Positions 22,968 to 33,277 of a stretch of DNA of 64,000 bases are shown in pieces. The notes below the pieces were generated by a model that did no database searches, was not told the DNA's origin, and saw only the letters and a list, made by a program, of their open reading frames with translations. The position numbers were made by a program, and so were the translations under genes. Within the stretch, counting starts at the first letter, position 1; the number at the start of each line of letters is the position of its first letter. The DNA is from Schizophyllum amplum. Its lineage: Eukaryota; Basidiomycota; Agaricomycetes; Agaricales; Schizophyllaceae. Location of the stretch: positions 1 through 64,000 of the forward strand of contig VDMD01000024.1 in assembly GCA_007026445.1 (NCBI GenBank). Direction: 5' to 3'.

Positions 22968-23466
22968 CCTGAACCATCATCATTTGTGTTCGTGTTCGTG
23001 TCTGTGCCGCTTTCTTCACTCAATAGATCTTGATGAAGTACCGACAGAGAAAGCGGAAGGGAATATTTCCATGCGCGCTATGTAAATTGAGATGAGTTCA
23101 TTGTCATGAGGATGTAAAGTACACGCACCTTGCATAGGCTCATCCTCGGACCTCAAGTGCTCTTCTATGTCCTTCCTAGCCACCGTAACAATCTTCTCTT
23201 CTTCAGGACCTTCCGGCATGCTGGGTGATGAATCCTTGTACAAGATTAGGGAAGCAGAGGTCGCCTGTAGTAGAGGAGAACGTGATGAGTGCTTGGAAGG
23301 CCGAGCTCGCGCGTCGGTACAAGCAACACGTGACATGGATCACGCGCGCGTCGATTGGCCAGTCATAGACGTCAGGAAGGCAGCTCAACTTCCTTCCACA
23401 AATGCTGCAGAATGCAAGCATTCTGATATATTCAGGAAGATAATTATGCATCAGAGTATATACATA
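22968..23466 (+). repeat. 499-bp duplicated block (copy of 33220-33718)
   Basis: Matches 33220-33718 essentially base for base. The source block begins inside the element-F 3' LTR and crosses its boundary (33277) into flanking DNA, so it is a copy of that specific junction. Here it lies between the cut P1 LTR and the cut P2 gag. A minus-strand frame (MSRVACTDARARPSK...) with a donor-like end at CAAG/GTGCGTG could be a gene fragment; I do not recognise it. Confidence 0.85.
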
Positions 23467-26400
23467 TGCCCGGGACGCGCTTCAGCGCGTTCAACGACCT
23501 CGTCAGCATCACCCTCACTGATCCCGAGTCCGCCGCCGCCCTCCCCACGCTGCTCGACGAGATCGATCGGCGCATTGCGCGCATGAAGAGCTTGCGCCCC
23601 AAGACCGGGTACGACATCGACACGCTGGACAAGGAGCTGTGTACGATGGTGGCGATGCGCGCGCTCGCCAACTCGCCCGTTGAGCAGCATCAGTCGCTGT
23701 ACAACACGCTCATCCTCGACGATCAGCTGAGCTTGGACAAGGTGAAGGGCGTTGTGGAGCGCGACTTCGCCGCGCGCACCTCGACCTCGGAGCAGGAGAC
23801 GCTCGCTGCTAACGCCGCGCGCGCGATCGAGTGCTACAACTGCCACGGTCCGCACACCATCCACAACTGCCCGACCTGGACGCCGGAGTGGAAGGCGAAG
23901 CTCGAGCGCGAGGCCGTTGCGCGCGCCGCTAACGCTGGCCAGCTCGTGTCGAAAAAGCAGCAGAAGAAGCAGCGCAAGGCCGCCGCCGCCGCCGCCTCGC
24001 CCGCTACCATCTCCCCTCCCCAGACCGCTGCTGCCGTCGTCACCGTCGAGTCTGCAGGCAAGGCAAGCGCTCTCACCACCGTCGAGCATGACGCGTGGCT
24101 CCGCTCCGAGTCGGCCAACAAGCTGAACACTGATACAGGCGCCTCATCACACATGATCGTGCATCGCGGCTGGTTCGTGTCCTACTCGCCGCATCGCGTG
24201 CCGATCCGCCTCGCCAACGGCACCATCATCTGGTCAGAGGGGATAGGGTCTGTCGAGTTCAAGCCGAAGCTGGGGAACGAGGAGGGGGCGAGCTTGATAT
24301 TCCACGATGTGCTTCATGTGCCGCTGCTTACGTCGAATCTACTCTCCATCTACCATCTCACTGTGCGCAAGGGGTACGAGATCCACACCAAGGGGCGCCA
24401 GGTGACGTTCTACCGCGGCGGGGTCCTTGTCTGCACTGCGACGGTCGACGAGACGAACACGGGCTATCTTGACGGTCGCGTCGTTGTGCCACGGACTCAG
24501 CAGCAGGCCGCGCGTGCGTCAGCTACGACGCTGCCGCTGGACATGGCGCTCTGGCATCGCCGCTTCGCGCATATCAACCAGGGGGACATCGCGCGGTTGC
24601 GGGACAGTAAGCTGGTGCGTGGGATGCGCCTCGAGTCACGCAGGGCGCCGGACCCGATCTGCGAGCCATGCATCATGGGGAAGCAGAAGCGGAAGGCGGT
24701 TCCGCGCGGACCGGGAGAGAGAGCGACGCGCGCACTTCAGTTGGTTCACACCGACTTGAAGGGGCCTATGCCGGTCGCGTCGCCGGAGGGCTACCGGTAC
24801 TGGATGACCTTCATTGACGACGCGTTCCGATGGCGCACTGTGGTGTATCTGAAGAAGAAGAGCGAGGCCTTCGATGCGATACGCCATTGGATTGCAGCAG
24901 TGGAGGCGGAGACGGGCGAGAAGCTGAGGGTGATGCGCTGCGATGCCGGGGGCGAGTACATCTCGAACGCTATGAAGCGTTTCGCAGCGGAGAACGGGTG
25001 GCGTCTCGAGACGACAGAGCCAGATGAGCCGCATCAGAACGGTGTTGCAGAGCGTGCTAATCTGACCATAGCGAACGCGGCGACCGCTATGCTCTGGGAG
25101 TCGAAACTGCCGCCATCGTTCTGGGTGCACGCCGTGTCTCGTTCAACCACGTCGATAACCGCGCCCCGACCTCCGCTCTACCGCCTGATCAAACGCCCTT
25201 CATCGCCTGGAAGAAGAAGAAGCCGGACGTCTCCTACTTTCGCACATTTGGCTGTCTCGCCTACGTGCTGGTGAAGAAGTCGAAGCGCAAGGCACTGCAG
25301 CCGCACTCGCAGAAGTGCATCTTTGTCGGGTACCCGCCCGGTACGAAGGCCTGGCGCTTCTGGAACCCGGCCACTAAGCAGTTCATCATCTCCTCGCATG
25401 CGCAGTTTGACGAGCGCTACATGCCAGGAAACTCTACAAAGAGTATAAACCTGATTACCCAGACACTTCGGGACAGAGGTGAGGAGCCTGACTTGCGTGC
25501 TGATGAGGATGCAGCAGATCACGGGGGTGATGATACACCGTCGCCGTCTGCGAGTCCGCCAGATGACGACGGTGATGATGATCTGCCGCCTCCTGCGCCG
25601 CGTCCGCCCACGCCACCGCATCCGCCTACGCCGCCGCCGCCGCCTGCGCCACCGCGCACGCCGCCGCGTCCATCGCCTTCAGCTGGGCCGAGTACGCCAC
25701 CGCGTTCATCCAAGTCCGCACCTGTGCCGCCCTCTGCGCCGCAGAAGAAGTCCGCTTACTGGTCGCCTGCGACTACTATGGCCGAGCAGCGAGGACGCGC
25801 TGGACCGTCTAGGCGTGCACCGGACCTGGCGCCTCCCAACACCGGTCACTTGCCGCACTGGGCGATGCCTAAGCAGCCAGTGGCCGAGCAGCAGACGCGT
25901 ACGCTTCCGCCTCGCCGCGCCGTCACTAATCGCGATCTGTCAGAGAGCGCGCTGCAGCAGAACGCGCCAGTCCAGCGCAGGCAGCCCAGTCGCTCGCGTT
26001 CGCGCCAGCCAGCTGCAGAGCCGGAGAGAGAGCAGGAGTCGTCATCGGACGAGTTGCGTTTACCGGCGCAGCTCGAGCCGATCGAGTCGGAGTCGGACGA
26101 TGCGCACAGTGGCGAGTCACCGCAGATTGAGGGGTCTAGCGATGACGAGCTGCTGCTGCAGGACGAGAGCGCGTTGCCGGGGGTGCCGGAGCAGGCGATG
26201 CAGGCCGGGTTGGAGTTTGTCTGGGATGAGACGCGCACAGAGGAGTGGACGGTGCAGCAGGGGCTCGACTACGCTTACCAGTGTGTGGCGGAGGCGAACG
26301 GGGCGAGCGAGGGTGATGGGGAGCCAAAGACGTTTGCAGAGGCGCTGCAACGTGGAGATCGAGAGCAGTGGGTGGAGGCCGCATTTGCAGAGATGCAGGC

Positions 26401-27898
26401 GCTGGCGGACAACGGGACCTTTGAGCTAGTCGAGCTGCCGAGGGGAGCTCGCGCCATTGGTAGCCGGTGGGTGTTCAAAGTGAAGCGCAACGCTGACGGT
26501 TCTATCGAGCGCTACAAGGCGCGCTGCGTCGCTCAGGGCTTCACTCAGCGTCCCGGCTTCGAGTACACCGAGACGTTCGCGCCTACGCCGAAGTGGTCCG
26601 CCATCCGCGCTATCCTCGCCCTCGCCGCCATCGAGGACCTCGTCTTGCTGTCCGTCGACATCTCGAACGCTTTCCTCAACGGCCCGCTGCAGGAGACGGT
26701 GTACATGAAGCAGCCGCCCGGATTCGAGATGCGCAGCAAGGACTACGTCTGGCGCCTGAAGAAGTCGCTGTATGGGTTGAAGCAGGCAAGTCATGTCTGG
26801 CACGAGACGCTGAACAAGGTGCTGTGCGGGATGGGCTTCGCCCGGATCGTATGCGAGCACAGCGTCTGGGTGTACGGCCGCGGTGACGACCGTATCATTG
26901 TGCCCGTCTTTGTGGATGACATGACCATTGGCGCCAGGACGGAGGACGCAGCGCAGGGGATCATCGAGGAGCTGAAGCGCCACTTCAAGTTGCGCGAGTT
27001 GGGACCCACCAACTGGCTGCTAGGTGTCGAGATCCAGCGCGAGCGCTCTCAGCGCAAGCTCTCGCTCTCTCAGCGCCAGTACGCCCTCGACATCCTCCAG
27101 CGCTACGGCATGCAGGACTGCGGTACCGTCATCACGCCTCTTGATCCGTCTGTGAAGCTATCCGCTGATGACGCTCCCAAGACGCCTGAGGAGCACGAGT
27201 TGATGGCTACCAAGGGCCGGGACTACGCCTCTGCAGTAGGCGCCATTGCTTACCTCGCCATCGCCACTCGCCCTGATCTCGCCTACCCCGTCTCCGTCCT
27301 AGCGCGGCACTGCGCCAAACCGGGTCCCAAACACGTCACTGCTCTGCAGCGCGTGTTCCGCTACATCAAGGGGACGCTTGATCACAAGCTGACCTACGAT
27401 GGGACGCTGGTTGGGCCGCGCTCGGAGCCGTTCTACACCTACACCGATGCGGATCACGGCGGTAATCCGGACAACGGCAGGTCGACGAGTGGGCTAATAG
27501 TCATGATGGCAGGCGGCGCTGTCTCCTGGTCGTCGAAGCTGCAGACGGTGGTCGCGCTATCGACGACTGAGGCGGAGTACATCGCAGCAGTCTCTGCAGG
27601 GCAGGAGATGCTGTGGATGCGCAACTTCCTGACCGAGCTGGGCTACCCGGTCAAGGACGCGCCATCAACGCTCTACATCGACAACAACTCGGCGCTGCAG
27701 GTGGCGAAGAACCCGGAGCATCACGGACGGATGAAGCACCTCGACCTCCGCTTCTACTGGCTGCGCGATGAGGTGCGGAAGGGCTCGGTGCGTCTTGTGC
27801 ATCTGGACACGGTGGACATGCCTGCAGACATGATGACGAAGGCGCTGGCGCGCAACAAGCTGCAGCACATGGTGGGGCTGACTGGATTGGTACGCTAG
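23467..27898 (+). pseudogene. Copia-P2 gag-pol (5'-truncated, one frameshift)
   Basis: Begins within gag at PGTRFSAFNDLVS. Domains in order: zinc knuckle CYNCHGPHTIHNC (23832), protease DTGASSHM (24132), GAG-pre-integrase HRRFAHIN and CEPC (24560-24670), integrase triad HTDLKG (24748), RCDAGGEY (24938) and HQNGVAER (25031), a frameshift near 25135 (shared with P1, absent from P3), Pro/Arg-rich linker, RT with AFLNGPL, YGLKQA and FVDDM (26908), and RNase H with YTDADHGG, STTEAEY and DNNSA. The second reading frame, about 25265-27898, is intact. P2 lacks its gag N-terminus, PBS and 5' LTR, which are replaced by the 499-bp block. Confidence 0.93.
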
Positions 27899-27919
27899 GC
27901 GTGCTGGATCACGGGGGTG

Positions 27920-28200
27920 TGTTGGAAGGGGTGACCGAGCACGTCTCGCGTTATCCCTGGTTTTGGTATATCTTCGCGCTTTTCGGATCACGTGACCGCG
28001 TCTATCTCACATGACCCACCCGACTGTATAGTACACCGGCGAATGCCGAGACTCGTCGCTCCTAGAGCGGACACAACCAAGTCTCTATCACTGACTTGGT
28101 TGCTACCGCTCTAGGTGCGTAGCTACACGTTTTACTTGCTTGAATACATCACTGACTTGGTTGCTACCGCTCTAGTTGACTTAGTTCTGCGCTGTGAACA
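27920..28200 (+). repeat. Copia-P2 3' LTR with a repeat-bounded intron-like segment
   Basis: 281 bp, TGTTGGAAGG...GTGAACA. A 28-bp sequence ending GCTACCGCTCTAG occurs identically at 28087-28114 and 28148-28175, exactly 61 bp apart. The first copy is followed by GTGCGTAGC and the second ends in TAG, so 28115-28175 is a 61-nt GT-AG segment with CACTGAC as a possible branch point. TATA-like tgtatagtac lies near 28026. After 28200 come ACA and then CTCTG. Confidence 0.88.
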
Positions 28201-28203
28201 ACA

Positions 28204-30658
28204 CTCTGCGCATGCACCAGCGCGCAAAAGGGGCAGAGGGGTCGGGGCGATGGGTGCGCACTGTTGGCTGCGTTGGTGCGGGGGTGCGGTTTGAGGGCGT
28301 CCGTAGTGAGGGCGGCCGCGTAGCGGCCATGGTACGTGAGATATCGAGAGTCGTCCGTGTGCCCGACCAAGAGCAGAGCACCAGAAGTCCCGGTGCAATG
28401 AGTCCTCAACGGGCTCTGCTCTTGGGGAGAGGGACACGCGAGGGGAATGGGGATGGAGGAGGGGGATGCCTTGATGAGGCAACAAACGGACAGCCCAACG
28501 CGCGAGACGCGCGTCAGTCGAGCCGCTCGGCCGTCCGCGTGGGCAGCGAGACGCAGCGCAGGCCGCTATGTTTCGCGCTGCTCGCCATCTCGCTCGCTGA
28601 AACGCCTGCTGTAGTAGAATAGAACACAATTATCAGTAAATACGACGTTTGCAGGGCGTAGTGACGCACCTGCAGCGCCGCCTCGCGCGTGCCCGCCTCC
28701 AACGTCATCCGCGCCGTTGGGCGCGTTGTGGCGTACTGAGCCACGGCATGCTTCAGAGTGTTCGTCTTGAGGCGTGCGGAGTTCGATTGCTGACGCGGGG
28801 AACGGAGGGGGCAGCCAGGCGGTCGGCGTCGTCGTGGTTGAGAGCTGAGATGTGCTGTTCGGAGACGGTCGGCGAATCGGACCGGAAAGCCGGGCCCCGC
28901 CGCGGACGCGCGCCTCGACGACGGCGCCATTTCGGAATCGTCTTGGCGCGGATTTGAAGGCCGGAGCGCTTTTAGTACATCATATAGCCTTGTTTCACAG
29001 AAAGAATGAAGTAAATCGACTGAAAACTGACCTGCAATGACCTCAAATTACTAGAAGAGAATGCTTCATATTTGACTGTTTCCTAAGTATGAGAGCAAGC
29101 TATTCTGAGCTACTATCTGAAGGCCTGCTCACAGTCAAAGTTGGAGCATGTACATATACTACTACTGTAAGGTCTTCAGGTGGTTCTAACACCTAAATCA
29201 ACGTGGATGAATCAGATGAGCCTGAACATAGGCTCTGTGAGGTGATTATTGAGCATCTAGGTGCTATTCTGGTATGTTCCCAGCCTCACTGCCTTACAGC
29301 TGATACATATTATGATACAGTACATTAGATAACGTATATACACGAACGTTTAGGACGATCGCAATGCACGATGAGTCGCAATCGCCTTACGACCCGCCGC
29401 GAACGCGCTCGAAATGAGCGCGTTCGTGACGTGACGTAACGCGTCGACCTTTGCTCTCGCCGCCATTCGCGCCGTGTCGCCCGCTCAAGAGCGGGTCGAT
29501 GGGCACGAACTCACAGATATAGGGGCGCGGGGGACTCTGGGGAGTCCCCCTTAGGTGCGTGCACTACAATACTCGCCCAGTTAAGTACTAACAACATAAC
29601 TAGAATGGCTGCAGAGCGACCGGCGCTCTGCAGCCATTTCTCCACGTAGTCCCGACTATCCGGGCGTTGAGGACAGCACCCTCAAGCCCCTGAACACCCT
29701 CCTTGCGGCTGCGCGCGCTTGCTGCCGCCCGCCGTCACCCGCCGTCACCCATCCCCACACGCGCATAAGGCGACGAAGCGCCCATTCCCCCGCCGTGCCC
29801 ACAATGCCATGTACACCTGCGCCTACAGAGGAGGCGCAGGACTCTACGCGCTATGTGCTGGCGGCGGCGGGCACGCGCGCGGGAAGCAGGAGGCAGCGAC
29901 GCAAGCACGCGCTATGCGGCTACCCACGCCGCCGTCTCCGACCGCCGTTGCGCGCTGTGTCGCGCACCGACATTGCCCGGACGCCTTCGGTGGTGCCTCG
30001 CATGTAGACGTCGGTGTGCACATGCCCGTAGACGCCGCCTACGCTCCCGCGCCCCGACCTTCGCTCGCCACGCCGACGCAACGATCGCCCCCCGCCCCAC
30101 CTACCCAAAATGCGACAAGCCTTTTCCCGGGCTCGTCTGCTATCATCCTTTACACCCCCCTCTCCTCGGACAGACACCCCGGGCTCGTGTTGTCACCCGC
30201 CTGTCCCGCGCGCGCTCGACGAGTGCCGGCGAAAAATTTTCGCCGCGCTTTGGGCGCTTTTTTAACCCATTGTATCCATTTACGTACATCTGTATGCACA
30301 TACATGTAATTACTTGATATAAATTAGCCCTCGAGTGACTAGAGGGAGTGCCGCCATTGGCGGCGACGCGCGCACACACCCACGCCAGTGGCGATCGGCC
30401 GTTTTCCCGTTCGGGAAAGGCCATCAATCGCGCCCAGAAGGCGCGAGGGCGAGCCGCGCACGCGACGCGAGCCGCCCGCCGCCTGCTGCCTAATAAGGCG
30501 AGCACGCACGCACTGCTCGGCACGCCCCCGGAGCCCGGGACCCCTACCGGCAGCCCGGGGAGGGGCCCGTGGCTGTGCAAGTAAGTCTCTCGGTAGCTTT
30601 GCAACGAACTGCCAAGCAATTACTCGGTTCCTTTGCAAAGGTACTACGAGCACAGCTG
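28204..30658 (+). mobile_element. TIR element C, fragment 3 (family 2, right part and right TIR)
   Basis: Collinear with the family-1 element but about 30-40 percent diverged by eye. It shares the aagtcccggtg...ctctgctctt block (28380-28425), the minus-strand intron (28609-28669), hairpins at 29400, 29529 and 29605, and the GC-rich TIR from about 30340. It ends with two CTTTGCAAAG-like palindromes and CACAGCTG at 30658, followed by the 7-bp duplication CGCGACC (30659-30665). Adding fragments 1 and 2 gives about 3.14 kb, close to A and B. No transposase-like ORF is visible. A minus-strand open frame (28930-28670 spliced to 28608-28209) exists but matches nothing I know. Confidence 0.85.
28609..28669 (-). 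other. Conserved 61-nt intron-like segment in element C
   Basis: Donor GTGCGTCAC after CTGCAG, branch-like TACTGATAA, pyrimidine-rich tract and TACTACAG acceptor. It is a textbook small fungal intron, and its donor context is shared with family 1. It suggests a spliced minus-strand transcript. Confidence 0.55.
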
Positions 30659-31375
30659 CGCGACCGCGGGGAGAACGGCGTCTTCAATGCTCGCTTTTAC
30701 TCATTATGCGCGGAGCCCGTCTATTGCGACGCCGTCACGGCAGCCGACTCCTGGTCGTACCCTTGGCGCGCTGTGTATGACTCCGCGTCCGGTCCATCGT
30801 CTTCCTCGACGATGCGGCATCCTTCGCCCGGTCGCGTGGAGGCGCAGCCACCTGCCCCCACTCACGATCGCGCGAGCCACGCCAACGCCGCCGTCCGCGC
30901 CGGCTCATCGGGATGGGACTCAGTCGACTCCCTATCCACGCCTACCTCCTCCGCGTCGCCGTGGAGTGGCAGTGACTTCGACCCACAGTCCGCCGCCAGC
31001 TGGGCCAATTCATCCTCTCTGTGGAACGACGCGTCACCCGCTGCACCTCCCGTTGTCATCTCTGGGGGGCGTCTCTACGTGGCGGCGGAATACGTCGCTC
31101 AGCACTCCGTCCCTAACATTACACCAGATCAGCTCGCGCCTCCACCCCGACAATCCCTGGCCAGCCGCCTGAGCACACCACCCCCGCAGCTTACCCTGCT
31201 CGACCGTCTAAGTCAGCCAGACAATCGTCAATCGCGGAGCCGCCGCCACGACAAGCAGCGCGCCCACCGTCCGCGCGGTTACACGCCGCCCGACGATCCG
31301 CCCGGGTTTCCGCGTCACCGCCGTGACCCACCACCACCCCCACCCCCTGCCGCCGGCCTGTCTACGCGCGCTTGA
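30659..31375 (+). pseudogene. Gypsy-1 ORF3, C-terminal ~236 residues
   Basis: Resumes at the CGCGACC duplication in the frame that left off at 10656: the left piece ends ...TYDYQGRD and this one begins RDRGENGVFNARFYSLC. The rest is Ser/Pro/Thr-rich with a basic, Pro-rich tail (KQRAHRPRGYTPP, PPPPPPAAGL) and ends 76 bp before the LTR. Low complexity prevents assigning a function. The clean frame join supports both the single-gene interpretation and the inversion model. Confidence 0.7.
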
Positions 31376-31451
31376 CTTCGTCAACCGCCTATCGCGACGT
31401 CTATACGTCCTACCTTCTTGCTGTGTCGTTCGGACTCTTGGGGGGGGGCGC

Positions 31452-31961
31452 TGTGAGGATCTATGCAATCATCTAGTATGCTATCAGTATCAGTTATCTA
31501 CGTATCACTACAAGAGCCCGGAACTTACCGCTTGCACGTGCCCGCGCGCATCTTCGGACCGCGACGGGACGGAATATACACTTACTTCTTGACGCTTCAC
31601 TACTCGTTCGATTGACTCGCCTCGCCGACGCTCAGCTCGTCTAAGCTGTGCCCCTGCCTGGGTACTGGCCGCTCGTCGTCCACGTTACGGACGCCCTAGC
31701 CGGGTAACCGCTACTAACTCACTAACAGTCACAGTTCGCCTAGCACGGTATCGCTCGCTCTCTCGCGCCAGAGACCCTTGCCGGGTTACCGCTCGTTCGC
31801 TTACGCCAAGCGCCCTAGCCGGGTCAGCAGCTATCTACGTCGTCGTACATCCGTACGCTACTCCTTCGCAGCCTGTCACCGCCTCGCCGCCCTACGCTCT
31901 GCAGCTACGCGTGCGGCTCGGCCGCCTACTGGATCTGAAGACTTCCGAGGACGCTCTTACA
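31452..31961 (+). repeat. Gypsy-1 3' LTR
   Basis: 510 bp, TGTGAGGATC...GCTCTTACA, preceded by a polypurine-like run of G (31439-31448). Repeated ccctagccgggt motifs occur at 31692, 31776 and 31810. The next bases, ACTGG (31962-31966), continue the D1 gag frame, so gypsy-1 is inserted in D1. Confidence 0.85.
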
Positions 31962-32295
31962 ACTGGTAGAAAGCCTTGCGCGCTGCAACGCGTCTAGCCA
32001 TGGTGGACTTCGTGTACTTCGCCTTCAGCGTTGCGTACATCTCCCAGCCTCCATACTTGTCCTTCACGACCGCCTCCACATCCCTCTCCAGCCTCGTAGC
32101 AAGAACAAAGCCGATGGCATTGTCTAGAGCGACATCGGCATCAGCCACCTTGGTGGTCTTGTCGCTGGTGACCCAGGTGGTGTTGATGCCGCGGCAGAAC
32201 CTGACGATGTTCTCCTCGAAGGCGTACCAGTTCTCCTCCCCCCGGAGCTTCTCCTTGTCCATAAGACTGTTGACAGCATAGCTGGGGATTGACAT
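31962..32295 (-). pseudogene. Element D1 gag N-terminal part (copia, gag-only family)
   Basis: From ATG at 32295 (MSIPSYAVNSLMDKEKLRGE) to MARRVAARKAFYQ, cut by the gypsy-1 LTR. It differs from D2 gag at 46705 by only a few bases. The fold is a copia-type gag (UBN2-like): ENWYAFEENIVRFCRGIN, WEMYATLKAKYTKS. The remainder lies left of the window beyond the gypsy-1 5' end. Confidence 0.85.
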
Positions 32296-32412
32296 AGTGG
32301 GTAGATGGTGCAGATAAGGGCGATTGATGGGGGCGAAAATTTTCAGAGGATGAAAAAGCGAGTTTTTGAGCGTCAAAAGGCGAGTTTGGGGGTTTGGGGA
32401 TATGATTAGAGC

Positions 32413-32564
32413 GCGGGGCTCATAACCTATCAAGAGAAGAATGCACAAACACAGACACAAACACGCAAAATGACGGTTGAAGACAAAAGCTTAAGTGACA
32501 GGTGTAACTCGTAACTAAGTGTGACTATCCCAATCGGGCCGGTCCAAGCACACCAACTCCAACA
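32413..32564 (-). repeat. Element D1 primer-binding site and 5' LTR
   Basis: PBS GGTTATGAGCCCCGC (32413-32427, minus) and a 137-bp LTR (32428-32564), TGTTGGAG...CTTGATA on the minus strand. It is inserted into the gag of element F, which resumes at 32565. Confidence 0.85.
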
Positions 32565-33041
32565 TTCATCCCTTCGCTTGCGGGAAATGCCGCTCGTGTT
32601 GGCCGCGGTCGCCAGGAGCAGGAGGGTCTGTCAGACGGGCGCCAGAATGACCTCAGCACATTCTGGCTGGACGACAAGGGGTATCGCTGGTGCAACATCA
32701 ACAGCAGGGACTGTCACCGCTGTGGGCGTTCCGGGCATATCGCCGCCTTCTGCATGTTCGCCATGCCCGAGGCGATCAGGCAGAAGATCTCGGACAAGGT
32801 GCATCTCAATGCGAACATGGTCGCCTCGCTCGCGGAGCTTGACGCGGAGGTCGAGCAGGACTACCAGGTGGATCAGGCTTATGGCGCGTATGTTGTTCCT
32901 GCTCGTCGGTCGTCCCCCTCCCCTCCTTCTTCACCACGTCTCGCTTCCCCCGCCCCTTTGTCCTCGGCCACCGCTTCTGTCCGCCAGGGTCGTGCCCCTC
33001 GTTCCTCCAGGAATGCGCCGAAGATGATTCTCTTCTCGTGA
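32565..33041 (+). pseudogene. Element F gag C-terminal part (copia, gag-only)
   Basis: Homologous to the D2 gag C-terminus: STFWLDDKGYRWCN, zinc knuckle CHRCGRSGHIAAFC (CX2CX4HX4C, near 32718), MPEAIRQKISDKVHLNANM, Ser/Pro-rich tail and a stop after ILFS. Only about 95 bp separate this stop from the 3' LTR, so the element never carried pol downstream. The N-terminal part was displaced by the D1 insertion and lies outside the window. Confidence 0.85.
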
Positions 33042-33137
33042 TGGATATAGGAGGATGCACATTTGGTGGGAGTTGCAGCATTAGGTGGGAGCTTGATTAG
33101 GTGGGAGTTCTTTTGCGGTCCGGCGCACAGGTGGGAG

Positions 33138-33277
33138 TGTTGGGATTGGTGTGCTTGGACCGGCCCAATGGGGAAGTCCGCCGGATTAGGTAGTCATTGT
33201 TCCCGTTGTACTCTCTTGACCTGAACCATCATCATTTGTGTTCGTGTTCGTGTCTGTGCCGCTTTCTTCACTCAATA
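33138..33277 (+). repeat. Element F 3' LTR
   Basis: 140 bp, TGTTGGGATTGG...CTCAATA, preceded by repeated aggtgggag purine tracts (33063-33137) that resemble polypurine primers. Its last 58 bp belong to the 499-bp duplicated block. Confidence 0.8.

Noticed and set aside
23016..23336. Confident host gene in the duplicated block
   Set aside because: Only one possible exon with a donor; no partner exon found in either copy, so left unassigned.
25479..26429. Arg-rich plus-strand ORF over copia-P2
   Set aside because: It is an out-of-frame shadow of the copia linker and RT start.
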